Below are positions 49,782-58,888 of a DNA stretch of 64,000 nucleotides, in pieces. Both the position numbers and the translations under genes were made by a program. Position 1 is the first letter of the stretch; the number at the start of each line of letters is the position of its first letter. Source of the stretch: Methylorubrum rhodesianum. Its GTDB lineage: Bacteria; Pseudomonadota; Alphaproteobacteria; Rhizobiales; Beijerinckiaceae. The stretch spans positions 1-64,000 of the forward strand of contig NZ_JACHOS010000020.1 in assembly GCF_014199985.1 (NCBI RefSeq), given 5' to 3'. The notes beneath the pieces were generated by a model, which was not told the DNA's origin, ran no database searches, and was given only the letters and a program-made list of their open reading frames with translations.

Positions 49782-52010
49782 ATGATCGCGTGCCGCATCG
49801 AACCGAAGGGACAGGTCGAGCCGGAGGGGGAGGGCGTCTGGCGCTCCACCGGATCCGATCCGCAATTCCGACTGACCCATCCCCGCGGCGGGCGGTTGTT
49901 CCGGCTCCGGCTCGCGGGGGGGTGGGTGCGCATCCGCGCCGATCTCGAGGGGCTCGGCGCAACGAAGCCGGTGCCGCTGCTCTACGTCGATGACGGCGCG
50001 GGCTTTCGCGAGGAGGAGGCGGTCCGGCTGGAAATGCGGGAAGGGGGAGGGATCGACGACCTCGTGCGCCTGCCGCGACGGGTGCGCGGCCTGCGCCTCG
50101 ATCCGCTCGCGGCGAGCGGACGGTTCCGCCTCGCGCGGGCGACGCTGGAGCCCCTCGCCGGCCCGGCCGCCGCGCTCGCCGTCGCCCGCCGGCTCCTGTC
50201 GCGGCTGCCGGAGGAGGAGCGGGGGGGCGCAGCCCTGCTCGGGCGCCTCGCGCGCCTCGCCCTGAGCCGGTCGCCCGCCGCCCTCTGGCGCGACTTCTGG
50301 GAGAGCGCCCGGCCGCGCCCGGCCGCGGCCTCCTACGCCGCCTGGATCGAGCAGGTCGAGCGCCCGGCCCGGCCCACGCCGGAGGCGATGCGGGCGGCGA
50401 TCGCGGGCTTCCGGCTCCGGCCCCGCATCTCCATCGTCATGCCGGTCTACAACACGCCCAAACCCTATCTCGCGGCGGCGCTCGCCAGTATTCGCGCCCA
50501 GGCCTATCCCGACTGGGAGCTGTGCCTCACCGACGACGCCTCGACCGCCCCCCACATCGCGCCGATGCTCGACGCGCTGGCGGCGGAGGAGCCGCGCGTG
50601 CGCCTGCACCGGCGGACGCAGAACGGCCGCATCGTCGGGGCGAGCAACGACGCCCTGGCGCTCGCGACCGGCGACTGGATCACCCTGATCGACCACGACG
50701 ACGTGATTCCGCCCCACGCGCTGTTCGCCTTCGTCGCCGCCCTGAACGAGGATCCGCAGATCGATTTCCTCTACTCGGACGAGGACAAGATCACGGTCCA
50801 GGGCGAGCGCTACGAGCCGTTCTTCAAGCCGGACTGGTCGCCCGAGACGCTGGAGGCCTGCATGTACACGGCCCATCTGGCGCTCTACCGGCGGGACATC
50901 GTCGCCCGGATCGGCGGGTTCCGGCCGGAATGCGAGGGCGCGCAGGATTACGACTTCGTGCTGCGCTACACCGAGCACGTCTCACGCGTGCGCCACGTGC
51001 CCCAGGTGCTCTACCACTGGCGGGCGATCCCCGGCTCGACCGCCCAGGCGATGGACAACAAGGGCTACGTGGTCGCCGCCGCCGTGCGGGCGCTGGAGGA
51101 CCGGGCGCGGCGCACGGGCGGGCTGGACTTCGTGCGCCCCACCGCCTTCGCCGGCAGCTTCCACCTGCGCCGGCCGCTCAAGGAGCGGCCCGTGGTCTCG
51201 ATCGTGATCCCGACCGCCGGCCGCGACAGCGAGGTGAGGGGCCGCACCGTCGATCTGCTCGCCGCCTGCCTCGCCAGCATCCGCGAGCGGAGCAGCTACG
51301 AGACCATCGAGATCGTGGCGGTCGACAACGGCGACCTGCGGCCCGCGACCGAGGAAGCGCTGCAGCGCTTCGGCGCCCGCTCCGTGACCTGGGACCAGCC
51401 CGTCTTCAACGTCGCCGCCAAGATGAATCTCGGCGCCCGCGCGGCGACCGGCGCGGTACTCGTCTTCCTCAACGACGATATCGAGATCATCAGCCCCGAC
51501 TGGATCGAGGCGATGCTGGCGCTCCTGCAGATCCCCGGCGTCGGCGCGGTCGGCCCCAAGCTCCTGTTCGAGACCGGCGAGTTGCAGCATGTCGGCGTCA
51601 CCGTCATCGACGCGACCCCCGACCATCCCCGCCGCTCCTATCCGCGGGAGGATCCCGGCCACTTCTTCTCGACCGCGGGCAACCGCAACTACCTCGCGGT
51701 GACGGGCGCCTGCGTGATGGTGCGCCGGACGGATTTCGAGGCGGTCGGCGGCTTCGACGAGGGCTTCGCCGTCAACTACAACGACGTCGATCTCTGCCTG
51801 CGTCTGCGCGAGCGGGGCCTGCGCAGCGTCTACTGCGCCGAAATCGAGCTGTACCATTACGAGAGCCGCAACCGGGCCCGCACCGTCGCCGCCGACGAGC
51901 AGGCCCGCTTCCGCGCTCGATGGGCGAAGGCGATTCCGAAGGATCCCTATTACAGCGAATGGTTCGAGGCGCTGCCGCCGACCTTCGAGCTCGATCCGGC
52001 GCGGTTCTGA
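49782..52010 (+). CDS. glycosyltransferase with two GT2 domains
   Basis: The 742-residue protein has an N-terminal region of about 200 residues without recognised domain. A family 2 glycosyltransferase follows (RISIVMPVYNTPKPYLAAAL, WELCLTDDAST, ITLIDHDDVIPPHALF), then a second GT2 module (PVVSIVIPTAGRDSEV, LVFLNDDIEIISPDWIEAML, GACVMVRRTDFEAVGGFDEG, FAVNYNDVDLCLRLRERGLR). Both have acidic metal/nucleotide motifs. Such proteins assemble cell-surface polysaccharide or O-antigen. No other polysaccharide gene lies nearby. A palindromic repeat follows the stop. Confidence 0.92.
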   Translation: MIACRIEPKGQVEPEGEGVWRSTGSDPQFRLTHPRGGRLFRLRLAGGWVRIRADLEGLGATKPVPLLYVDDGAGFREEEAVRLEMREGGGIDDLVRLPRRVRGLRLDPLAASGRFRLARATLEPLAGPAAALAVARRLLSRLPEEERGGAALLGRLARLALSRSPAALWRDFWESARPRPAAASYAAWIEQVERPARPTPEAMRAAIAGFRLRPRISIVMPVYNTPKPYLAAALASIRAQAYPDWELCLTDDASTAPHIAPMLDALAAEEPRVRLHRRTQNGRIVGASNDALALATGDWITLIDHDDVIPPHALFAFVAALNEDPQIDFLYSDEDKITVQGERYEPFFKPDWSPETLEACMYTAHLALYRRDIVARIGGFRPECEGAQDYDFVLRYTEHVSRVRHVPQVLYHWRAIPGSTAQAMDNKGYVVAAAVRALEDRARRTGGLDFVRPTAFAGSFHLRRPLKERPVVSIVIPTAGRDSEVRGRTVDLLAACLASIRERSSYETIEIVAVDNGDLRPATEEALQRFGARSVTWDQPVFNVAAKMNLGARAATGAVLVFLNDDIEIISPDWIEAMLALLQIPGVGAVGPKLLFETGELQHVGVTVIDATPDHPRRSYPREDPGHFFSTAGNRNYLAVTGACVMVRRTDFEAVGGFDEGFAVNYNDVDLCLRLRERGLRSVYCAEIELYHYESRNRARTVAADEQARFRARWAKAIPKDPYYSEWFEALPPTFELDPARF

Positions 52011-52020
52011 AGCCCCGCCC

Positions 52021-52095
52021 GTCCTCGCGAGGCGAAGCCGAAGCGCTCCAAGGCGCGACCCTTCCGGAAAGGTCGCGCCGAAGGGACCGCGACCA
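52021..52095. repeat. second intergenic repeat family, copy 1
   Basis: TCCTCGCGAGGCGAAGCCGA begins the segment, then AGCGCTCCAAGGCGCGACC, CTTCCGGAAA, GGTCGCGCC. The arms at 52052-52060 and 52071-52079 pair perfectly. It sits between the convergent glycosyltransferase and histidine kinase genes. A related segment is at 61131-61207. Confidence 0.65.
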
Positions 52096-52100
52096 GGTTC

Positions 52101-55100
52101 TCACCGCGCGTTGATCATCTCCTTGATGCGCGCGGCCAGCACCTCCATGACGAAGGGCTTGGTGATGACCTGCATGCCGGGCTCGAGGTGGCCGTTGCCC
52201 ACCGCCGCGTTCTCGGCGTAGCCGGTGATGAACAGCACCTTGAGATCCGGGCGCAGCGCGCGGCCCGCATCGGCGACCTGCCGCCCGTTCATGCCGCCCG
52301 GAAGCCCGACATCGGTCACGAGGAGATCGATGCGCACGTCCGATTGCAGAACCTTGAGGCCGGACGGGCCGTCGGCGGCCTCGATCGCGGTGTAGCCGAG
52401 ATCCTCCAGCACCTCCGTCACCAGCATCCGCACCGTCGGCTCGTCGTCGACGATCAGCACCGTCTCGCCCTGCTCGGCGCGCGGCGCGGCGGCGAGGTCG
52501 GGAGCCGGATCCGGCTCCTCCGCCGCACCGTAATGGCGCGGCAGGTAGAGGCACATCGTCGTCCCCTGGCCGACCTCCGAGTAGATCCGCACCTGCCCGC
52601 CCGACTGGCGCACGAAGCCGTAGATCATCGACAGCCCGAGCCCCGTGCCCTGGCCGATCGGCTTCGTGGTGAAGAACGGGTCGAAGGCCTTGGCGATCAC
52701 GTCCGGGCTCATGCCGGTGCCGGTATCGGTCACGCAGAGCGAGAGGTACTGGCCGGGATCGAGGTCGCGCTCCCGGGCGCCGCGGTCGTCGAGCCACTTG
52801 TTGGCGGTCTCGATGGTGATGCGCCCCCCATCCGGCATGGCGTCGCGGGCGTTGATGCAGAGGTTCAGCAGCGCGTTCTCGAGCTGGCTCGGATCGACCA
52901 GCACCGACCACAGCCCACCGGCGGCCACCACTTCGAGGGTGATGGCGGGGCCGATGGTGCGGCGGAGCAACTCCTCCATGCCCATCACCAGCCGGTTCAC
53001 GTCGGTGGGCTTGGGGTCGAGGGTCTGGCGGCGGGAGAAGGCGAGCAGGCGGTGGGTGAGCGCCGCCGCCCGCTTGGCCGCCCCCTGCGCGGCGTTGACG
53101 TAGCGGTCGATCTCGGTGAGCCGCCCCTGCGCGAGGCGGGTCTGGAGCAGTTCGAGCGAGCCGGTGATGCCGGTGAGCAGGTTGTTGAAGTCGTGGGCGA
53201 GGCCGCCGGTGAGCTGGCCCACCGCCTCCATCTTCTGCGACTGGCGCAGGGCTTCCTCGGTGCGCATCAGCTCGGCGGTGCGCGTCGCGACCTGCTGCTC
53301 CAGGCTGGCGTTGAAGGCCTCCAGCTGCGCCTTGGCGCGCAGCTCGTCCTCGATGTTGCGCGCCTCGATCACCGTACCGATCGGCGCGCCGCGCTCGTCG
53401 CGGATCGGGCTCGCGGTGAAGGAGACGGGGTAGAACGAGCCGTCGCGGTGGACGAAGATCTCCTGGCCCTGCTCCTGGTTGTTCTCGGGGAACGCCTGAT
53501 CGATCGGGCATTCGTGGAGCGGGTAGGGGCTGCCGTCGGGCCGGGTGTGGTGGACGACGTCGTGGAGCGCGCGGCCCTGCGTCTCCTCCAGGGTGTAGCC
53601 GGTCAGCCGCTCGGCGGCGCGGTTCATGTAGGCGCAGTGCTGGCGCTCATCCATCATGAAGATGGCCTGCGTGGCGTTGTCGAGCACCGCGTCGAGGCGT
53701 CGGGTGGTCTCGACGAGACGTTCCTCGGTCGCCTTTCGCGCGGTGATGTCGATGGCGCTGCCGACGCCGCGCACGCAGCGCCCCTCCGCATCGAACACGC
53801 CGCGCCCCTTGGCCGCGATCCAGCGGACCGTGCCGTCGGCGCGGCCGATCGCGCGGAACTCCTCGTCGTAGAGGGCGCGGGTTCCGGGATCGAGCGCCGC
53901 GGCGAAGGCGGCGGTCACCCGCGCCCTGTCGTCCGGATGGATGCCGTCGGCGAAGTCGTCGAGCGTCACGTCCGCCTCGGGCGGCAGCCCGAACATCGCC
54001 TTGATCCGCGGCGGCCAGAACAGGGTGCCGGCCTGCGGATCGAAGTCCCACAGCCCGATCTCGCCGCTCTCGACGGCGAGGCGCAGGCGCTCCTCGCTCT
54101 CGGCGAGCGCCAGCTCGGCGGAGCGGCGCTCCTCGATATCGACCACCGAGCCGATATAGCCGAGGAAGCTCCCGTCGGCGGCAAAGCGCGGGCTCGCGGT
54201 ATCGATCGCCCAGCGATAGGCGCCGTCGCGGCGACGCAGACGGTATTCGAGGCTGAAGCCCTCGTGCCGGGCATTCGCCCTCAGGAAGGTCTCGCCCGAC
54301 CCCCCGCGGTCGTCCGGATGCACGGCCTCGAGCCAGCCGAGGCCGAGCGCTTGCGGCTCGGTCTGGCCGGTGAACTCGTACCAGCGCCGGTTGAGGTACT
54401 GGCAGGCGCCGTCCGGATCGGTGACCCACATCATCACCGGCGCGTCGTCCGCCATGGTGCGGAAGCGCGCCTCGCTCTCGGCGAGCGCCGCGTTGCCGGT
54501 GATCCGCTCGGTGACGTCCGAACCGTCGACGAACACGCCGGTGATCGTGCCGCCGGCGTCGCGCATCGGCTGGTAGACGAAATCGAGGAAGCGCCGCTCG
54601 GGCACGCCGCCGGGCACCCGCAGCAGCGTCACCGGCGCCCCGTGCGCGGTGTGGGTGCGACCGGTGGTGAACACCTCGTCGAGCAACTCGAAGAAGCCCT
54701 GACCCGCGATCTCCGGCAGGGCCGCGCGCACCGGCTTGCCGAGAATGTCGCGGTGGGCGACGAGCCCGCGATAGGCGGCGTTGGCGAAGGCGAAGACGTG
54801 GTCGGGCCCGTCGAGCACCGCGACGAAGCTCGGCGTCTGTTCGAACAGCCGGGCGAAGCGCTCGCGCTCGGCCTGCATCTGCCGGCCGGAGCGCACCGCG
54901 GCGGTGGTCTCCGAGCAGGCGCAGAACATGCCCGCCACCGTACCGTCCTCGACCCGCACCGGCGTGTAGCCGAAGGCGAAGTGGGTCTCCTCCGGGTAGC
55001 CGTTGCGGTGCATCGTGAAGGAGATGTCGTCCATATGCGTGGCCTCGCCCGCATAGGCCCGCGACAGGATCGGCTCCACCTGGTCCCAGATGTCGTGCCA

Positions 55101-55430
55101 GACCTCGTCGAAGGGGCGGCCGAGCGCGTGCGGGTGCCGGGCGCCGCACATCGGCGCGTAGCCGTCGTTGTAGAGCGTGATGTGCGCCTCGCCCCAGACG
55201 ATCAGCATCGGTTGCTGCGAGCCCAGCATCACGCCGACGAGGGTCTTGAGCGCGGCCGGCCACGCCTCCGCAGGCCCGAGCGGCGTCGCCGCCCAATCGA
55301 TCCCGCGCATCAGCGCGCCGGACTCGCCGCCGCCGGCGAGGAAGGAGGGCGTCGTGGCCGCGCGGCCCGCCTGCGGAACGGCGGACGCCGTACGGACCGG
55401 GGGGAGGGCAGAGGGGAAGGACTGGGACAA
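52101..55430 (-). CDS. hybrid PAS-domain histidine kinase
   Basis: The 1109-residue protein has about five PAS/PAC modules (residues 50-700), then HisKA with phosphoacceptor His746 (GGLAHDFNNLLTGITG), a GHKL ATPase (NLCINARDAMPDGG, VTDTGTGMSPDVIAKAFDPF, GTGLGLSMIYGFVRQSGGQV) and a C-terminal receiver with Asp1040 (LLVTDVGLPGGMNGRQ). There are no transmembrane helices, so it senses cytosolic cues. It is of the HWE/PAS-hybrid type common in methylobacteria. The start is uncertain: the first in-frame codon is a TTG (55430), and an ATG at 55310 gives MRGIDWAATPLG. Its output partner is unknown. Confidence 0.9.
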   Translation of the reverse strand: MSQSFPSALPPVRTASAVPQAGRAATTPSFLAGGGESGALMRGIDWAATPLGPAEAWPAALKTLVGVMLGSQQPMLIVWGEAHITLYNDGYAPMCGARHPHALGRPFDEVWHDIWDQVEPILSRAYAGEATHMDDISFTMHRNGYPEETHFAFGYTPVRVEDGTVAGMFCACSETTAAVRSGRQMQAERERFARLFEQTPSFVAVLDGPDHVFAFANAAYRGLVAHRDILGKPVRAALPEIAGQGFFELLDEVFTTGRTHTAHGAPVTLLRVPGGVPERRFLDFVYQPMRDAGGTITGVFVDGSDVTERITGNAALAESEARFRTMADDAPVMMWVTDPDGACQYLNRRWYEFTGQTEPQALGLGWLEAVHPDDRGGSGETFLRANARHEGFSLEYRLRRRDGAYRWAIDTASPRFAADGSFLGYIGSVVDIEERRSAELALAESEERLRLAVESGEIGLWDFDPQAGTLFWPPRIKAMFGLPPEADVTLDDFADGIHPDDRARVTAAFAAALDPGTRALYDEEFRAIGRADGTVRWIAAKGRGVFDAEGRCVRGVGSAIDITARKATEERLVETTRRLDAVLDNATQAIFMMDERQHCAYMNRAAERLTGYTLEETQGRALHDVVHHTRPDGSPYPLHECPIDQAFPENNQEQGQEIFVHRDGSFYPVSFTASPIRDERGAPIGTVIEARNIEDELRAKAQLEAFNASLEQQVATRTAELMRTEEALRQSQKMEAVGQLTGGLAHDFNNLLTGITGSLELLQTRLAQGRLTEIDRYVNAAQGAAKRAAALTHRLLAFSRRQTLDPKPTDVNRLVMGMEELLRRTIGPAITLEVVAAGGLWSVLVDPSQLENALLNLCINARDAMPDGGRITIETANKWLDDRGARERDLDPGQYLSLCVTDTGTGMSPDVIAKAFDPFFTTKPIGQGTGLGLSMIYGFVRQSGGQVRIYSEVGQGTTMCLYLPRHYGAAEEPDPAPDLAAAPRAEQGETVLIVDDEPTVRMLVTEVLEDLGYTAIEAADGPSGLKVLQSDVRIDLLVTDVGLPGGMNGRQVADAGRALRPDLKVLFITGYAENAAVGNGHLEPGMQVITKPFVMEVLAARIKEMINAR

Positions 55431-55834
55431 GTGGGTCAGCGCGGAGGCAGGAGTGAGGGGAGCGAGCGCAAAGCGGAGCCGTGTGTTCGAAAGCGTTCAA
55501 CGCGGTGACGGGCCAGCCGTGCCATTGCCGGCCGCGCTCTTGCTGCGCTCTTGCAGGATGCGATGCAGAAGAGTGGGGAGCAGGAGTCGGGGGACCGCGC
55601 CGGGATCGTCACGGATACGTGCCATGGCGCGAACCCGCGGGCTTGCCAAGACGTTCGCTCACGACGCTCGATCCGGGCCTCCGGTCGCGCGTCGCGCTCG
55701 GACCGGTTCGAGCCGGCGGATGCCTTGCGCAGGCGCGCCGGCCGCGCCAGCATCCCGCGTCCCGCGCGGCGGGCGTGTCCCGCGACCGGACGGGCTCCCC
55801 GCCCCCCGGTCCGATCCATGCAGGAGCCCTGTCC
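55431..55834. other. intergenic stretch without a gene
   Basis: This 404 bp region separates the histidine kinase start and the flavin-oxidase-like gene. I see no credible gene. The sequence is GC-rich with a short direct repeat GCGCTCTTGCT/A at 55534-55555. It likely contains two divergent promoters, though no clear -35/-10 pair was seen. AGGAG near 55822 is the ribosome site for the GTG at 55835. Confidence 0.55.
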
Positions 55835-56431
55835 GTGGACGCGCTGCCCTCCTTCTACGACGACCTCGACGGTTTTCGCGCGGAGGGGTGGCGCTGCCTT
55901 GCCGAGGGCGTGGAGAACCGGCGCAGCCCCTTCCACACGCCGACGCTGGCGACCGTCGACGCGGTGGGCCGCCCGCGGCTGCGCACCGTGGTGCTGCGCG
56001 CCGCCGAGACCGAGGCGGGCGCCCTACGCTTCCACTGCGACCGGCGCTCGGACAAGGCGCGGGAGATCGCGCAGAGCGGACTGGCCGCCCTCCACGTCTA
56101 CGACGGCAGGGCCAAGCTTCAGCTCCGCAGCGAGGGGCGGGCGCGCCTGCACGGCGACGACGCGGTGGCCGACGCCGCCTGGGCCGGCGCGCTGGCGATG
56201 AGCCGGGTCTGCTACGGCATCAAACCCGCCCCCGGCACCGCCCTCGCGGCCGGCGACGCCTACGCCCTGCCCGGCGAGGATCCGGAGGCCCGCCTCGGCC
56301 GCGAGAACTTTTGTGCGGTGGTACTGACGGTGGAGCGGATGGACCTGCTCTATCTCGACCGGCGCGGGCACCGGCGGGCCGTCTTTTTCCGCGAGGGAGA
56401 GAGCTGGCGGGGGACATGGGTGGCACCCTGA
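55835..56431 (+). CDS. pyridoxamine 5'-phosphate oxidase-like flavoprotein
   Basis: From the GTG at 55835 (AGGAG 8 bases upstream) the product has 198 residues. It resembles the FMN-binding split-barrel family: PTLATVDAVGRPRLRTVVLR, CDRRSDKAREIAQSGLAALH, YDGRAKLQLRSEGRARLHGD and ENFCAVVLTVERMDLLYLDR. It is distinct from the PdxH at 8.7 kb and lacks its C-terminal motifs. It is likely a flavin-binding protein or oxidase of unknown substrate. An upstream extension is not credible. Confidence 0.82.
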   Translation: MDALPSFYDDLDGFRAEGWRCLAEGVENRRSPFHTPTLATVDAVGRPRLRTVVLRAAETEAGALRFHCDRRSDKAREIAQSGLAALHVYDGRAKLQLRSEGRARLHGDDAVADAAWAGALAMSRVCYGIKPAPGTALAAGDAYALPGEDPEARLGRENFCAVVLTVERMDLLYLDRRGHRRAVFFREGESWRGTWVAP

Positions 56432-56554
56432 GGGTCGGACCGACGCCGCTTCGGATGCGCGAAAGGCTGCGCACGACTCTCATCTGTCTTCACCCCCGCG
56501 TCGGCGGTCTGACCGATCAAGCGATCCCGTGGCGGACGCTTATGGCGCCGATCG

Positions 56555-56977
56555 TCACTCCGCCGGGATGAAGCGCAAGGTGCCGGCCCGACGCGCGGGT
56601 TTGCCGGTGTCGTTGGGATGATTGACGCCGTCCGTGACGGGCACCTCGAGGAAGTCGAACGGGCTGATTCCGTCGAGGCAAGCCACATTCACGGCATAGA
56701 GACGGGTGTCGGATCGCCGCTGGTGATGGGTGTAGATTCCGCAATGCGCGCAGAAGAAGTGCTCCGCTGACGCGGTGTTGAAGCGGTAGCGGGTCAAGGC
56801 GTCCTCGCCTTGCAGGATCCTGATCCCGCCCATCTCGACCATGGCGACGACGGCGCCTCGCATGCGGCAGTACGAGCAGGTGCAGCGGCGGACGGTGTCG
56901 AAGCCGTCACTGAGCGACGCCTCGAAACGCACTGCGCCACAGTGACATTGGCCGGTCCGAACCTTCACGTCGCCCAC
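56555..56977 (-). CDS. GFA-family (glutathione-dependent formaldehyde-activating-like) protein
   Basis: From the GTG at 56977 the product has 140 residues. The zinc-binding cysteine pattern of the GFA/CENP-V family is visible: GQCHCGAVRFEA, RRCTCSYCRMRGAVV and FFCAHCGIYTHHQ. GFA enzymes bind glutathione and condense with formaldehyde, but most family members have unknown or other functions. Upstream frame to 57022 (MPTGVTGSNAV) is less likely. For a methylotroph the formaldehyde link is attractive but not shown. It is monocistronic. Confidence 0.85.
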   Translation of the reverse strand: MGDVKVRTGQCHCGAVRFEASLSDGFDTVRRCTCSYCRMRGAVVAMVEMGGIRILQGEDALTRYRFNTASAEHFFCAHCGIYTHHQRRSDTRLYAVNVACLDGISPFDFLEVPVTDGVNHPNDTGKPARRAGTLRFIPAE

Positions 56978-57235
56978 GATTCCTGCCGCCACTGCGTTCG
57001 AGCCCGTGACGCCTGTCGGCATCGTCCGGGCGTCCGGTGCTGCACGAAGCCCCGTAAAGAAGCCCTTCGCCGAGCGTTACACCGGTGAGCGTTCGGTGAT
57101 GAGCGACGTCGGCCTCACGGCATCCGTGCGTTGAGCTCACGGATGCGAGAACGCCCGTGGTCCGGGCCGTCGGAGCAGGCGCCCTTCGCCCCCTCGGTGT
57201 CCCTCACGGGGGTCCAAGCCGGCCGGGTTCGCGCC

Positions 57236-58423
57236 TCACCCCACCGCCTTCATCCGCGCGAAGCCGGCCTCCAGATCCGCCTTCAGATCCTCCGGATCCT
57301 CCAGCCCGATATGGAAGCGCAGCGCCGGGCCGCCCGGCTGCCAGCGGGTGGCGGTGCGGTAGACGGTCGGGTCGAAGGGGATGACGAGGCTCTCGAAGCC
57401 GCCCCAGGAAAAGCCCATCCCGAACAGTTCGAGCCCGTCGAGGAAGGCGGCCAGAGCCTCCTCGGAGACGGGTTTGAGGATCACGCCGAACAGGCCCGAG
57501 GCGCCCGAAAAATCACGCTTCCAGATCGCGTGGCCGGGATCGTCCGGCAGCCCCGGATGCAGCACCCGCAGCACCTCGGGGCGGGCCTGGAACCACTCGG
57601 CCATGGCCAGCCCGCGGGCGCCGTGCTCGCGCAGGCGCAGGCCCATGGTGCGCAGACCCCTCAGCCCTAAAAAAATGTCCTCGGGGCCGGCGCAGGGAGC
57701 GAAATGCTCGTAGGTGCGCTTGAGCGCCGGATAGTGCTTCGCATTGGCCGAGACGAGGCCGAGGAGCAGGTCGGAGCCGCCGCTGAGATACTTGGTGCCG
57801 GCCTCCACCGCGAGATCGACGCCGCGCTCGTGCGGCGGGAACAGCAGCGGCGTCGCCCAGGTGTTGTCCATCACCACCGTGCCGCCGCGGGCATGCATCG
57901 CCTCGGCGATCGCCGGCACGTCCTGCATCTCGAAGGTCTGCGACCCCGGCGCCTCCACGAGAACCGCCCGGGTATTCGGGCGCATCAGGGCGGCGATGCC
58001 GGCGCCGATGACGGGATCGTAGTACTCGACCTCGACGCCGTAGCGCGACAGCACGCCGTCGCAGAAGATGCGGGTCGGCCGATAGGCGGAATCGGTGACC
58101 AGCAGGTGGTCGCCCGCGCTGACGCAGGCCATCAGCGCCAGCGTCAGCGCCGAGAGACCGGAGGGCGTCAGCACCGTGCCGGCGGCGCCCGCGATCTCGC
58201 TCCACGCCTCGCACAGCGCGTCCATCGTCGGCGTGCCCGACGTGCCGTAATTGTAGCGCCCGCGCCGATGCTTGATGTCGTCGTAGGTCGGGTAGAGGAC
58301 CGTCGAGCCGCGATAGATCGGCGTGTTGACGAATCCGTGCTGGGCGCCCGGGTCGCGCCCGGCGAGCACGAGGCGGGTGTCGGCGCCGAAGCGGCCGCGG
58401 TCGCGGGGAGGGGTCTTGGACAT
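57236..58423 (-). CDS. metC: cystathionine beta-lyase
   Basis: The 395-residue protein is a Cys/Met-metabolism PLP enzyme of the MetC type: ADTRLVLAGRDPGAQHGFVN, RGRYNYGTSGTPTMDALCEA, VLTPSGLSALTLALMACVSA, VVMDNTWATPLLFPP and the PLP lysine in AGTKYLSGGSDLLLG. MetC cleaves cystathionine to homocysteine, pyruvate and ammonia in methionine synthesis. The family also includes cystathionine gamma-synthase and methionine gamma-lyase, so the exact reaction is by resemblance. PLP could come from PdxH (8.7 kb). It starts from an ATG near a tandem-repeat-rich region. Confidence 0.88.
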   Translation of the reverse strand: MSKTPPRDRGRFGADTRLVLAGRDPGAQHGFVNTPIYRGSTVLYPTYDDIKHRRGRYNYGTSGTPTMDALCEAWSEIAGAAGTVLTPSGLSALTLALMACVSAGDHLLVTDSAYRPTRIFCDGVLSRYGVEVEYYDPVIGAGIAALMRPNTRAVLVEAPGSQTFEMQDVPAIAEAMHARGGTVVMDNTWATPLLFPPHERGVDLAVEAGTKYLSGGSDLLLGLVSANAKHYPALKRTYEHFAPCAGPEDIFLGLRGLRTMGLRLREHGARGLAMAEWFQARPEVLRVLHPGLPDDPGHAIWKRDFSGASGLFGVILKPVSEEALAAFLDGLELFGMGFSWGGFESLVIPFDPTVYRTATRWQPGGPALRFHIGLEDPEDLKADLEAGFARMKAVG

Positions 58424-58504
58424 CGGCCTCGGAGGGAAGAGAGCGGGCGTTGCGGCCCTTTCAGCCCTCCGAAGCCGGAAGCGTCAAGGCGGTCTCCGGC
58501 CGCC

Positions 58505-58669
58505 TCACTCCGCCGGGTCGTCGGCCGCCGCCTCCTCGTAGGCCTGGATCCAGGCCGCGCGGTCCTGGGAGCCCTCCGGATAGGGGCACGCCTCGATGCC
58601 CTTTCCGTAGAGGCGGGCGTTGCGGCCCTGGATGAAGGGACTGTCGCTCGCCGTCGCCTGCTCGTTCAT
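58505..58669 (-). CDS. ribosome modulation factor-like small protein
   Basis: A 54-residue frame from the ATG at 58669 (AAGGATCCCACC upstream) ends at 58505. It contains G-R-N-A-R-L-Y-G-K-G-I-E-A-C-P-Y and D-R-A-A-W-I-Q-A-Y-E-E-A-A-A-D, which aligns with E. coli Rmf in the glycines, CPY and R-x2-W. Rmf dimerises 70S ribosomes in stationary phase; CrpP-like members of the family also exist. Thus ribosome hibernation is possible but not proven. A 13-bp tandem repeat lies directly upstream, and metC starts 81 bp downstream on the same strand. Confidence 0.75.
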   Translation of the reverse strand: MNEQATASDSPFIQGRNARLYGKGIEACPYPEGSQDRAAWIQAYEEAAADDPAE

Positions 58670-58684
58670 GGTGGGATCCTTTGC

Positions 58685-58763
58685 AAGGTCTCTAGGCCAG
58701 TTCTCTCGGCAAGGTCTCTCGACGAGGTCTCTCGACGAGGTCTCTTGGCGAGGTTTCTTGCCG
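58685..58763. repeat. 13-bp tandem repeat, six units, upstream of the RMF-like gene
   Basis: AGGTCTCT-like units start at 58686, 58699 (degenerate), 58712, 58725, 58738 and 58751, with consensus AGGTCTCTCGACG. The block lies in the 5' region of the RMF-like gene, 17 bp from its ATG. Repeat number could alter leader or promoter spacing. Confidence 0.85.
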
Positions 58764-58888
58764 TTGTCCTGAATAGGGCCGGTCCGTGGCGGGCCCGCCC
58801 GTCCGGTTCGTTAACGACAACGGGCGCATCCTGTTTCCGGGGCCAGTGTTCACGGTCCCGCGTCGCCCGCGTATCCGAGTTCCCCATC

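Noticed and set aside
52188-55508. Very long open frame on the plus strand opposite the histidine kinase
   Set aside because: It has no recognisable domain and consists of the antisense frame of a clear multi-domain kinase; long antisense frames are expected at this GC content.
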